Shown: positions 12,601-23,324 of the stretch, one piece after another
Layout of the letters: each line of letters begins with the position of its first letter
Position numbering within the stretch: position 1 is the first letter of the stretch
Assembly (NCBI GenBank): GCA_015680905.1
Contig: CM027379.1
Location: 99,561,001 to 99,625,000, forward strand
Reading direction: 5' to 3'
DNA: 64,000 nt
Origin: Coptis chinensis
Lineage: Eukaryota; Streptophyta; Magnoliopsida; Ranunculales; Ranunculaceae
The notes under the pieces: generated by a model
The model's input: the letters and a program-made list of their open reading frames with translations, nothing else
Database searches by the model: none
Told to the model about the DNA's origin: nothing
Translations under genes and position numbers: made by a program

Positions 12601-14710
12601 TTCGAGTTTAACTATATTTCTTGGAATTTCAAAAGCTAAATTTGGTACTCTCGTGGGTGAATGACACGTGGGAATGTTTCAATAACAATAGCACATTCAT
12701 AAGTTCTTGTACTACTATGTGATTACATCAGTACATACAATTTTAGAGAATTTTAACATACCACACCAATCCCATGCTAAACCCCATTTCATATGATGCA
12801 GGATTTCGTAGTCTACAGTTTGGAGCATCTTTTCAAATAAATTCATCGCTTAATGACAGATTAAGTACTTACAATTCATGTGTACTTGGTCCCCATCTAT
12901 ATATTCCCGGCCATCTTTACTTGCATTCTCATTTATCACTTTATTACACAAAAACTATACGTACAATTGTGTATATCTCGAAAATAATAACGGCTCTATC
13001 TAAGGTTTTCTCGCTACCATCTATTTATGGAGCCATGACGACGTGTGTTAGTAACCATAGTATGTCTTCTATAAGATAACTTTCTGATTCTTAATAAGAT
13101 TATTATTGACAACGCATGATTGGTTCAAGAATCTACACGTACAACATAACACCACATATAAAGTACTTAGACTTCAAGCAAAAATTTAAACTTTGAAATC
13201 TATGAGCAACGCAAACTTTCTAAAGAGTTCTAGACAATTTCAGTCCTATGGTAAACAATGTCTGTAACACAAAACTTACGTGTCAACATAAAATTTGCAA
13301 AGTTGTGTTTGTCACTTTAGAATATAGATGCTTCAATAATGAAAAATAGGAGAAAAACTACTAAAGCCACTCAAAATTTATATAACAGAAGTGAAAAATA
13401 CTATTGCATTTTAAACACAGTGTATACATACACCTTGACATAAAACCTTGTTGAGCTTAAAAAATGGGAGCATAGATGCTCTAACCAATAGTAAGGCACT
13501 CTTCAAGAGCTTTGAATCTATGAAAATCTAAGTGTTCCATTGCAAAATAAAATAAAATAAAAAATAAATAAATTCATGTAGTTAGTATTATAGTTACCTG
13601 TTAAATCATGAGATAGATCACAAGTGGTAGGATGCAAATTATGTTTCTCACATGCTCAACTCACCAAGTACAACCAATAGAACATATGACAATCCTAATT
13701 AGACGACTTTAGACTCTTTGATTGGACATCGAATTTCACCAGTCATAATGCAAGTTCTTGAAAAAGCTATAAAAGAATGAAACTTACCGTCCCTAACAAA
13801 ATTTTAACAATTGTGCTACAACCTTAACACCAACAGCTTAAGTGGCATGCTTCAACTCAAAAACCATGTACATGAAAAACCACAATAGCAACATTTCATA
13901 ATGTCACGGCTTTCACGCTAGCGAAAAAAATATAAGTTCTCAAGTTTGGAAAAATCTAAGAACTCGGAACATATGTTTGCTTCATAGGCACATTAGGGCC
14001 TAGGGGGTCTCTTTCATAGGATAAACTTGTCCATTTCTTTTGTCGAGAAGCAGGGATCTAGTTAGCCTAATTGAAGCCAATTTACTCCAAATATACACTT
14101 GCATTAAATCCAGTTAACTTACACAAAGAAAAAGGAAAAAAAAAAAGATCTTAGCATTGAAACACATAATATATGGTGAAAATAAGCTTGCTTTACATAA
14201 ACAATTTGATTTTTTTTAAGAAGGTTTAAATATGGAGAAGTGTTACTTAATCTTTAAAGACCTTTTAAAAATATAAATTAATAGTTACATACTGAACTAG
14301 CAAAAGCCTAGGAAAAGTATATATCAGTAAACATTCATCCACTCGCAACAACCTAATGACATTAAAGCTTCATTCATATATATTATTTTCAATTCTCATG
14401 GAACAAAGTTTGATAATTAATCAGGTGATCTATGTATCAAAGGAGCGTCAACGTGTATGTCTAGCTTGCTGAAAGTACATAAACAACTAACTATAGGGGT
14501 TGGTTATCATAGTAAAATTCAACCAAGCTCCACTACAATAGTGATGGTATGTGGCTCATAATTGGAGGGCTATATCGAATAAAGAATATATAAAAAACTA
14601 AAATACATATTTTGAAGAACAATGTATACTTGTTTTAAAACACAAACTAAAAGTTAAACAATCAATGCAAAAAAAACCTATTAAAAGAAAAAAGAAATGC
14701 TTAGCTTGTG
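12601..14710. other. Intergenic DNA, no gene recognised
   Basis: AT-rich spacer without a convincing open frame or RNA gene. The 101-codon frame at 12774-13079 has no recognisable features. Confidence 0.35.
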
Positions 14711-14842
14711 TTATATCCTGTTATTTTCTCTCAAACCATTTCGTTCGCCAGACCCTTTGTCATCTTCACATTGAGCAGTAGAAAACTTCAGAGCCGCTTT
14801 AGATGCATTAGCCACAGCCTTTACAGCATGAAGCTCATTGTC
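14711..14842 (-). other. Possible terminal exon of unidentified host gene
   Basis: On the minus strand an open segment of 43 codons reads DNELHAVKAVANASKAALKF, then a polar tail and a stop codon. It is preceded by TGTAAG, which could be a splice acceptor. The composition (alanine/lysine-rich helix then charged tail) looks like real coding sequence rather than AT-rich noise. I do not recognise the protein. It may belong with the open segment at 15316-15507 and could be a gene fragment only. Confidence 0.25.
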
Positions 14843-15063
14843 TTACAATAGTTTGAGGTAAAGGACTGATTATTTGTAGAGGCAAGCTGAATGCCAGAAC
14901 AAACACAAATGCAATCAACACAAAAAGGTCCTACTCCTATAAACATAAAATTCGGCACATAACAAATGAAAATAAAAATCTTTCTCTACTTTTCTTGCTC
15001 TAATTCTTTTTTCTTCTATATTCCACTTCAAATTTGATCCGTCTCAACCTACACAAAAGGTTA

Positions 15064-15127
15064 CACAACAACAATAACAACAACAACAAAAATAACAACA
15101 ACAACAACAACAAAAATGTAACAACAG
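15064..15127. repeat. AAC-type trinucleotide microsatellite
   Basis: Imperfect array of CAA/AAC triplets interrupted by AAT and AAAA. The plus-strand frame through it encodes an asparagine run that is only a consequence of the repeat. Confidence 0.9.
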
Positions 15128-15315
15128 CTATTATAATAATTGTCTTGACCGAACCTTATTCCAAAATTCTACTTCCTTGGCACCCGAAAACTGCTACAGA
15201 ACTCCAATTGCATTCTTTTGCCCACCTAAATTCAAAATCAATGGTTCAATAATATGTGGTAAAATGAATGGTAAAATAAATAACTTCACGTCAAACTTGA
15301 CCACATCCAGTGAGC

Positions 15316-15529
15316 TCATTCAAGCACACTCATTTTCAATGACATGGATTCGTCTAGAAAACAATGGCTATGATGGACAAAATTGTTAAGCATGGCTTCA
15401 TTAAAGCCAGGAAACCACCTACATTCATTTTGTAGTGCCCAATCTTTTTCCACACATGCTTCAGACTTCAATTCTTGCAAAGCTTCAAGAAATTCCATAA
15501 TTTCCATGGGGATGGGCTCGAGAATATCA
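15316..15529 (-). other. Possible exon, product not recognised
   Basis: A minus-strand open segment reads DILEPIPMEIMEFLEALQEL and continues through KSEACVEKDWALQNECRWFP to a stop at 15316. The balanced composition and acidic helix suggest degraded or genuine coding sequence. It lies between the MLH1-like fragment and another possible exon on the same strand, but its sequence does not match what I know of MLH1. Function unknown. Confidence 0.25.
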
Positions 15530-15860
15530 AATCAACCACACAACACCATACATGAATCTATAACATTATAATCAGATAAGACTATCCCCTGGCATGTTTT
15601 TACTACGTAAGTAGCACTTAAACCAATATATTGTCACATAAATACATAACAAAAAAAATATATGGAGCATCTGGAAATAAATAGGTCAATTTCAAAAACC
15701 TATTTCAAGATCGATTAAAAGTTATAAAGAAATAAATAAACCTACAATGAATTAGACTTAAGTGAGAGACCAATCGAACACTTTACCAATTGAACGCTTT
15801 CAACAACAAATTTGAACCCATAATGAAGAAACCTATCCATAGAAAAATAAGAAGCATCTA

Positions 15861-15977
15861 GAGACTATTCTTGATGAATTCTTTGACAGTCGAAATTGGT
15901 CTTTGAATCACTTCACCTGCTGCGATTCTATTCACAACTGATTGTTCGAGACGGTACTGTGTTGGGTTTTTAGGAAT
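15861..15977 (-). pseudogene. MLH1: MLH1 (MutL homologue) N-terminal fragment
   Basis: The 39 open minus-strand codons include [20 protein letters not shown] followed by KEFIKNSL. This is the GHKL ATPase motif I region of the mismatch-repair protein MLH1, whose usual plant sequence is close to [30 protein letters not shown]. The catalytic glutamate/asparagine region is altered (KEFIKNSL against KELVENSL), so the ATP-binding glutamate appears replaced. The frame meets stops on both sides (TAG at 15858-15860 and TAG at 15978-15980) and no start codon is in reach. In intact genes this segment is exon 1 near the N-terminus. No further MLH1 exon was found, so this is a gene fragment, either a decayed copy or one captured by a transposon. 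Confidence 0.8.
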
Positions 15978-16485
15978 CTAGAATTGGTATGGGGTTTGGG
16001 TTTCAATTTTGAATTTCATTAAAACCTTTTACAACTCCTGTAAGAATCAAACATAACCAAATTTTGAAAAAGAAACTTCAAATACCTCAAATGCACCTAA
16101 GGAGTTCTACCTAAAACATATTTGCTGGAAAACCTTTGGCATGAATCAAATTTTTTGGTAAGATAGCTACTACGTACTGAAGAGAGAAGCTTCAACCTTG
16201 AAAAGACTTGGACTTAGGGCGAGTTTGACGAAGAGTCATTTTTGTGAGAGTTTGGAGTGTTTCACGAAGGGAGTTCGGGTTTTATTTCTATTTTCCATAG
16301 TTAATTACTCAATTACCCTCAATGTATAATTCAAATAAGGGCGTGCACTTGGTTTTCTTATTTCAAAAGTATGTAAAAAGATCAAAACATTTTTTTTTTA
16401 AATTTCAAAATACACCAATAATAAGGTTAAATAGGTAATCTATGTATTAATTATGTTTTAAGTAGGGACTTTTTAAAAATTGAGT

Positions 16486-18122
16486 TGATATGTATACAAA
16501 GTTTAGATCATATACACGCTCAAGCACGAATCAATCAAGTACCTAACTTACATGCACGTTGGAATACACTTCGATTAAAGGTATCGTTCCACACCTAAAG
16601 ACTAGAACTTTAAAGTTGCTTCACTAGAATTACTACCTAGGGAGCTCGTGAGAAGGATTTTAAAAGTGGTTATTTGAACTACTCAACTATGTTGCTTGAA
16701 GTTCAATTACTAAAACTTACAAAAACTGATTTTCTTAACACAAAAGAGATAGAGAGAAAGAAGGGTGGAGAGTTGATTCAACTCATGTTAAACCATTCTA
16801 TAATTAAGAAGCCTTAATCATATTGTCTTTAACTTGTTTTAGGTTCATAGACAAACCCAAAACAAGTTAAGACGTCGATCTCTAACAACACGAACCTATT
16901 TCTAAGCCGATCTTGTTAGCATGAGATATTGAATTGATATTTCATCTCTGAAATACCTTTTCAACCCCTGGTTCTATTCAACACCAGCTGCACAATTTTT
17001 CAGAACCCGGATTGAATTGTTTTAGTGTCACTAGGGTTGCGCATGCGAGCTTGTCCAGAGGTCCAGGCTCCAATCTTGGACGATCACTGTCATTTTGTGA
17101 CATGATGTCAAATACAACCTAAGTCCTAAGCATTGATCCAGGTCTCCATAACTACAATTTGATCTTCACATGAGCGTCATTAACCCTCCACCAAGGAGGA
17201 TTTTAGCTCATGATCCTTAGATTCTATAAATTAAAGAGAATTCAATTGATAGGAAGAAAAGAGAACAACGTTAAGGAAATCCTAATTTGACAAGATAGTA
17301 TTTTTATTAAAAGGCTTTGTGAAAACTTATACAAAGTTTAATTACAAACTTAGAACTAGAAAATGTAACTTTGCTAACTTTTGAGCAAAATGAAAACTAA
17401 ACTAACTTAAGAATGCCAAACTTGTGTCTTGCCAATGAAGACTACCTTTTAAAGCAAGAGATTGCTTCCTTTCTCTTTTGCTCCACGTGAACTCAACTAT
17501 CCCATTAATGCTCCTTTTGATTTTTTCTTCAATCAAGACTTTTGGCACATTTAATTTCAACTCCCATCATCCAACTAATCAAGACTTTGTGATTCCTAAT
17601 TTTGTGCCACCTATCAAGACTTCTGTGCCAAAGTGCTTGACTTGTGTGGAAGTTTGACGTGTGAGCTTGAACACCAAATTCTGTGGGTTCGTATAGTGGG
17701 CCCATGTGCTCTGTCTAGTGGTGGGTCCAAAAATCGATATCTACAAAATCTAGCCTGAGATAGAGCTTGTCGAACTGATCGTTCTGATGGTTCACTTGCT
17801 GGATTTGTAGTCTAGGTTAAGAAGATATGAGCTTTAGAAGTTTGATGCTTTCTAGCACGTTGATCCTGTTATGCCTTAGAACTATCTTGTTTGAGTCCCC
17901 GGCTTTAGTCAGGCTTCATTTGAGCTTTGCATGGGCTAAATCAAAATGCTTCACGTGGACACACTATTTCATGCTTAAATACTGGCTTTATCCTCATTTT
18001 TATGTTCATTGCGAAAACCTGTAGAAGCACAAAAATATAATTAATTCATGATTATTAAACATATAATTAACAAAATGTTATGTCTCTACGGAGTTTTATA
18101 TTATAGTTTTGGGTGGTTATCA
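16486..18122 (-). repeat. LTR of element D
   Basis: In its own direction the LTR starts TGATAACCACCCAAAACTAT at 18122, right after the tract TTTGGGGGTGGTG, and runs down to about 16486 (TGATATG on the plus strand, that is ...CATATCA at the LTR end). It contains the two-stage hairpin at 17169-17212 (outer CATGAGC/GCTCATG, inner CCTCC/GGAGG) found in the LTRs of the other elements. Length is about 1.64 kb. Confidence 0.8.
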
Positions 18123-18163
18123 CACCACCCCCAAACAGCACTTTGCTTGTCCTCAAATAAAGA
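18123..18163 (-). promoter_or_regulatory. Element D hairpin plus polypurine tract
   Basis: Minus-strand order: stem CTTTATTTG, loop AGGA, stem CAAGCAAAG (18159-18141), then GTGCTGTTTGGGGGTGGTG next to the LTR. The stem is partly decayed. The tract is the expected plus-strand primer of an LTR element. Confidence 0.75.
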
Positions 18164-18264
18164 AGAGACATTAAAACAGATAAGTGGCAAAAAATGTGTA
18201 GTCCTAAACTAAGTCTCGTTTCGCAGAGTGCGGTTGCATTGACCATATACAACAAGGCTTTAAA

Positions 18265-18285
18265 CCACTAGGAATTCCCTAGTGG
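18265..18285. other. Conserved 21-base palindrome (element D copy)
   Basis: CCACTAGGAATTCCCTAGTGG is a near-perfect palindrome within the conserved non-coding block that precedes the polypurine tract. Equivalent copies lie in A, B, C and F. Confidence 0.8.
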
Positions 18286-19378
18286 ACGAGTTATAGCCTC
18301 GTAAGAGTTTTTCAGAGAAGATACTCACAAACTTTATTTATACCACAACGACTTAGTAACAAAGGCTTGTTCCTTTAATTACTTTCAGATATCTATACAT
18401 CTCACTAGCGGGGAACAAGGATTAATTATTTTGAAACTCAAGTTAATATGCATGAAATAATTAAAACATATACATATGAACATGCATACAGTGAACTTTA
18501 CAATGATATGTATAAGCAGGGACGTTTTTGGATCCTTTGGAGAATGTCCCTAAATAGGTTCTCATAGGTATATGCCGAAACACAAATTCACTTATAATTT
18601 TTCCACTCAGGTTTTGCTAATTCCAATGTGTAGTGGCACATCATGTTTTCTCACATCTTAATGACAATCAGAGGAGCCGAGGTCGATCAATCATGTCTAC
18701 TACTTACTATCACACCATCCTACTCCTAATTAAGCTAGAGGTCTTTATTAGGTATTATGGGGTTTAGGTGTTGGTGTAGAAGAAAATGAGAATGAAAAAT
18801 AAAAAATGATAAGTATGAGAGAATAAGGTCTTTGAGATATTTACACCAGAGAAATCCTTGTTTTCTTTTCTTGCTTCTAACACGAGTTTCCATGCTTAAC
18901 ACTTTTAAGCTTTTGGACTCCTTTTGATTTGATTTTGGGGAGTTCTAACTTTGATTGTTAACTAGACTCATCCATTTTTCTTTTGAATTTTGGAAACATA
19001 TTTCTATTTTTCTTTTCTTTTCTTTCTGAAGCAAGTAACTAATTTTAATTTGTGACAAGTCTTTCTCTTTATTTTTCCACTTTTCATCCAATTTCTCATA
19101 CTTATCCTTTAGGCGGGTTTATTTTATTCGGGGGTTAATAGATGGGTAGGGAATTGTTGGTGAAAGTGAAAGGTTTGATGGAAGGTTCAGTGGGGTGACT
19201 AGCAGTAAAATTTATAGCAGGTATGAATTTTTGGCTATGTCGATCCAAAGAAGGCCTAAATTCTCGCCTAGGATTCGGATGGTGATCAGGTAAGTAGATG
19301 CATAATTTCTCTATTTAGAAAAACTACCCTTTTGTGTCAATACTCATATATCACACATATCGAGACTTTTTGGGGTTT

Positions 19379-19850
19379 TGAAGTTGTTAATCTTAGATCT
19401 AATGTGAGAAGAATGGTGATGGAGAAAACCCCAACTTTTCTTTGATTTCTTTATTGTTTTTGGTATGGTTTTTGATGTATGATGATGTTGAGAACTAGTT
19501 ATTACTGTTTTGATGATTAAAACATGTAATTAAGAGTTGTTTTAGCTTGAGAAACATGAAGATTAGATAAGAGAAAGGTGACTTGGTTAGCAAGTTACAC
19601 TCATTTGATTGAACATCTTCTCAATCATTTATTTACCCAACCAAAGTTGGTTACACTCATTTGATTGATTCAAATGAGTATAACCAACTTTGGTTGGGTA
19701 AATAAATGATTAAGAAGATGTTTTGAAGAACTCCTTGTTATGAAAAACAAAATTAAACACTTTGAATGGAAGAAAACCAACTAGATTCAACAAAGCTTCA
19801 AGCTTTAAAGTAATGAAAATGGAAAACAATGAATTAAAAGTAAGGTTAGT
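19379..19850. other. Unassigned DNA with a long hairpin
   Basis: This stretch lies between the end of D and the MITE at 19851. It matches none of the LTR interiors in the window. It holds a strong inverted repeat at 19612-19722 (see separate entry). No open frame is convincing. Confidence 0.4.
19612..19722. repeat. Near-perfect inverted repeat with about 54-bp arms
   Basis: The left arm AACATCTTCTCAATCATTTA continuing through TTTACCCAACCAAAGTTGGT to CATTTGA is mirrored by the right arm ending GATTAAGAAGATGTT, with only a few mismatches and a loop of about 4 bases. Part of the arm (TTACACTCATTTGATTGA) also occurs once directly upstream at 19594-19611. It could be a foldback element or a small-RNA hairpin. 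Confidence 0.8.
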
Positions 19851-20051
19851 TAGACTTACCCCCTATTAATAGTTGCAATTAGTGTTACCCCCCCATTTTC
19901 AAAAATATTAGTGATACCCCACCCCATTTTTGTAAGATCCAATGGTTAGATTTCTTCATCCTAAAAAAAAAATCATCTCAGTAGCCGTTGGATCTTGCAA
20001 TTGGGGGTAACACTAATTGCAACTATTATGGGGCGGGGGGGTGTAAGTCTA
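19851..20051. mobile_element. MITE with C-rich/G-rich terminal inverted repeats
   Basis: Left end TAGACTTACCCCCTATTAAT, followed by AGTTGCAATTAGTGTTACCCCC, is mirrored by right end GGGGGTAACACTAATTGCAA followed by CTATTATGGGGCGGGGGGGT and GTAAGTCTA. The element is about 200 bp and non-coding. TA flanks the GACTTAC termini on both sides, which would fit a Tc1/mariner (Stowaway-like) target, although TA may instead be part of the repeat. Confidence 0.75.
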
Positions 20052-20149
20052 AATAACCCCATAAAAGTAAAAAAAAACAAGAAGAGGGCAGATTTAGCAG
20101 CTAACGCTTGGAAACTTTATAGTGGAAGAGCAAATGACACATTTAGCAA

Positions 20150-21189
20150 AACTAAGAAAAAGGGCATCCAAATAAGCGTCAAAATGTAAGCTATGTGGAC
20201 TGCAAGAAGAGGACTGAACCATCTCTTGTGGCAATGTGATTTTGCCGATAAGACTTGGAATTGGTGGCGGGAAGGTTCAAATTCAGAGCGGCTTTAGAAA
20301 AAGCCGAGAGATGCAATGAGTCGGTCCGCGACAAGTGAGTCCCTTTCAAAAACAGTTGTGGGCCGGTGGCGGTTAGTGGTGGCATGGTTGCTATTTGGAA
20401 AGTCAGAAAATGTAAGCACATTTTGAAGGAAGAACTCCCACACTTCAAGTATTGTTTCAATCTGATTCAAAAGAGATTCATAATGCGGCTACTCTCTCGA
20501 TAGCTCACACCCATAACTCTTTACAAGAACCGAGATTACTTTCGAATTTGGGGATTGAGCATGAGACCCACAAAGAGCCCCGAGGGTTCAAAGAGGGCAT
20601 TTGGCTGCCGCCCCGGGTCGTCAAAATTAATACCGATGGTGCTGCTAAAGGTAATCCAGGTCAGGCGGGGTATGGGTCATCCTTTAGGGATCATGATGGG
20701 AATTTTATGCTAATTCGTGGAAAAGGGCTGGGCGAAGCTACAAGTTATTGGGCAGAGAGCATGGGTATCTTGGAAAGTGTGGAAATCGCTATTGAGCAAG
20801 GATGGCTGAATGTGTGGGTGGAATCGGAATCGCGGCCAGCGGTTTCTGCTTACACTTCCAATTCAATGCCGTGGCAGATGAAGTACAGATGGCAGAATTG
20901 CATGAAGAGACTACATTTCTTTTACCTCTCTCACATATGGAGGGAAGGGAATACCGTGGAGGATGCCATAGCCAAAAAAGCCTCAAACCTAGAGAAAGAT
21001 CAGTTAATTGTTTGTAATGAGAAATCCCCATGGATTCATAAATGGGAGGTGCCTTACAAAACCTTTACGCGATTTGCTTGAACCAAGTAGATTAGGGGGA
21101 GTGATGTCATGTTAATGTACTTGTATAATGCTTTCCTTTAATAGAATTCTTAACTTTCTTAGCAAAAAAAAAAAAAAAAAAAAAAAAAA
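20150..21189 (+). mobile_element. 5'-truncated L1-like LINE, 3' end
   Basis: Begins within the zinc-binding domain that follows plant LINE reverse transcriptases: CKLCG near 20186 and NHLLWQCDFADKTWNWW near 20218-20265. It continues through an RNase H domain to a stop at 21079-21081, an 82-base 3' UTR and a poly(A) tract at 21164-21189. The endonuclease and reverse transcriptase parts are missing, as in most LINE copies, which are truncated at the 5' end. A stop in one frame and a frame change lie within the zinc-binding part. The flanking DNA right of the tail is LTR sequence of element C, so the LINE probably landed in that LTR. Target duplications were not identified. Confidence 0.85.
20452..21081 (+). 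CDS. LINE-derived RNase H domain (RVT_3 type), open remnant
   Basis: A 209-codon open frame. Residues about 55-175 form a plant LINE RNase H domain: KINTDGAAKGNPGQAGYG (first catalytic Asp), YWAESMGILESVEIA (catalytic Glu), VESES where the family usually has VESDS (second Asp position replaced by Glu), and HIWREGNTVEDAIAKKA (last Asp within NxxAD-like motif). In a live LINE this domain removes RNA from the RNA:DNA hybrid. The start shown is simply the first ATG of the open stretch; the natural protein would begin far upstream. It is a remnant of the truncated LINE, though domesticated RNase H-like genes of this type exist in plants. Expression is unknown. Confidence 0.8.
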   Translation: MFQSDSKEIHNAATLSIAHTHNSLQEPRLLSNLGIEHETHKEPRGFKEGIWLPPRVVKINTDGAAKGNPGQAGYGSSFRDHDGNFMLIRGKGLGEATSYWAESMGILESVEIAIEQGWLNVWVESESRPAVSAYTSNSMPWQMKYRWQNCMKRLHFFYLSHIWREGNTVEDAIAKKASNLEKDQLIVCNEKSPWIHKWEVPYKTFTRFA

Positions 21190-21776
21190 CAATTAACTAA
21201 ATTCTTATTTCCTACTCTTATTAGAGTCTAACTATTAGTTAACTAACTCCCTTATTTTGTAGGCATCTCTACACTTATATATGTGTAGAGATGTACAAGT
21301 TTGACCTCATCTAATCTTATCCAACAAGTAACCTAATCTAGAAGCTTCTTGTGCCTTCTTTGAGTGGATAGGGTCAAGCCTTTTGGGCCCAAGCCCATGT
21401 CTTTGGGAATTTGATCCTTTGGTCTTTTGAGACTTTTGTGTTTAGTCCTTGTCTTGTAAAGGGTTGAGTCCTTGGTCCTTGAAGCCTTGGAGTGTTTCCT
21501 GAGCTTTTGGGTTTTTGGACCCTTGAGTTGACTTTGATCGTTGACTTTGACTTTGACTTTGACCGTTAACTTTTTGGCACTTTTTCTCAGTTGTCCTATA
21601 AGGTTCCTTTTAGGCTCCTTTTGGCTCTAGATCAAGTATTTTGAGTTATTTGGTCAAGAATAGGGTTGTATCCTGAAAAAGGGACAAGAATACGAGTTTT
21701 CTACATTATTGATCATATAATTTGACTAAATTGAAGCATTATTAGAGGATAAAAACGCATATTTGGGGACTGATCA
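21190..21776 (-). repeat. Partial 3' LTR of element C
   Basis: In its own direction the LTR starts TGATCAGTCCCCAAATATGC at 21776, directly after TTTGGGGGTAGT. It is cut at about 21190 by the poly(A) end of the LINE. A palindrome CATCTCTACAC...GTGTAGAGATG surrounds a TATATA core at 21263-21292, at a plausible TATA-box position. The start differs clearly from the LTR families of A, B, D and E. Confidence 0.7.
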
Positions 21777-21815
21777 ACTACCCCCAAACAGCATTTTGTT
21801 TTTCCTCAAGCGAAG
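21777..21815 (-). promoter_or_regulatory. Element C proximal hairpin and polypurine tract
   Basis: Minus-strand reading: TTCGCTTG, AGGA, AAAACAAAA (decayed stem), then ATGCTGTTTGGGGGTAGT abutting the LTR. Confidence 0.65.
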
Positions 21816-21912
21816 ATGAGAAACAAAACAGAAGAAGTCAAATATGTGTTTAATATACTAATCTCGTTTTGCAGAGTGCAACTACATTGACTGTATGCAA
21901 CAAAGCATTAAA

Positions 21913-21933
21913 CCATTAGGAATTCCCTAGTAG
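21913..21933. other. Conserved 21-base palindrome (element C copy)
   Basis: CCATTAGGAATTCCCTAGTAG, a slightly decayed version of the palindrome found in D, A, B and F at the same place relative to the 3' LTR. Confidence 0.7.
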
Positions 21934-23324
21934 ATGAACTTTAAGCCTCGTGAGAGTTTTCGAGAGAAGGTACTCACAAACTTCCTCTATCTAGCACAAA
22001 GAGTCTTGTCTCCTTATTTATTCTCAGAAGTCCATATATCTCATTAGCGGGGAATAAGGATAAGCTCCTTTGAACTTAGGATAACATATGTACAATAATT
22101 TAATCATCTACATATAAATGCGCAAACATGAGCAATGAAATGCAAAAGCGGAGGCGCTTCCGAAACTTTTGGAGAGCGTCCTTAAGGTGGGTTCTCACAG
22201 GAATGTGCTAAAACACAAACTCTATGATAGATTCACTCAAGTTTTGTTCTCTCAAATGCAAAGGGCACTTATATTCCTCACATACACGAATGATGTCCAA
22301 AGAAAACCGGGGTCGATTGCTCATAATTGCCATTTACTCTCACACCATCCTATTCTTAGTTAAACTAGATGTCTTTTATTAGGAGTTACGAGGGTAAGGT
22401 GGTGGTTTAGAACTAAAAAGGAACGGAAAAACAAACTCTGATAAGTTGAGAAATCGGGTTTTCAGGATATTTATAACAAGAGAAGAGCCTCGTTTTGTTC
22501 TTTGTTTCCAAATTTGTGATTTATTCTTTAGCCCTTTGACTTTGTGACTCCATATGATTTTGATTTTTGGGAGTTCTAACTTTGCTTTTGTTTCTTTTGA
22601 AATCAACTCCATTTGATTTTGAACTTTTGGGAGTTTCGATTTTTGATATGAATCTTTCTTTTCTTTTCTTTTCGAAGCAACTAACTGTTTAGTTTTTGTA
22701 CAAGGTCTTCTCTTTTCTTTTCACCGCTCATCCAATTCTTAATTCCCCAGCTGGGTAAGCTTTTTTTGTGTGTAGCAATGGGTTAATGATTTGATGGTGA
22801 AAAATAAAAAAGCTTTTAAAAGTTTTTGAAGGCTAAAAAAAGGGTAACTAAATGAAAATTTTCTTTTTGGGTTTTTAACGTTTATTTAGCTATATCAATC
22901 CAAAAAGGGCCTAAATTCTCTCATAGGAAATGGCGTGGTGATCAAGCAAGTGGATGTGTGGTCTTTCTATCCAGACATCCTTTGTGTCATCACTTAATAA
23001 ACATACAGATGAGGCTTTTGGCTAGATTCTTACATGATATGGAACTTAATTGTTCTAACCTTGGTCTCGGAAACTTACTGCTATATGCAATCAAATGCTT
23101 ATTGATAAGCACCCAAAACTATAATATAAACCCCGTAGAGACATTGCATATTGGTTAATTATGTGTGTAATAAATGCAAAATAATTGTCTTTCTATGCTT
23201 TTGCAGGTTTCGACAAGTAAACGATGAAATTTCAACAAAACCGCATTTTGGCATGGAAACAAGGTGAATATGCTAATTGGAAACAAAGCCTTTTTATCAA
23301 GTCTAAAAGAAGCCCATTGGAAGC

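Larger units (their letters stand above)
16486..19378 (-). mobile_element. Element D: partial Athila-type LTR retrotransposon
   Basis: A fossil in minus orientation. It keeps one LTR (16486-18122, the 3' LTR in its own direction), the polypurine tract and about 1.25 kb of the non-coding 3' interior, including the block TTTGGATCGATATAGCC-like sequence near 19240. Similarity to the matching interior of A and B ends near 19378, where unrelated DNA begins. No gag or pol remains in the window. It is broken and is missing most of its length. Confidence 0.8.

Noticed and set aside
15034-15252. Open frame with an asparagine run
   Set aside because: The run is produced by the AAC microsatellite; there is no protein similarity on either side.
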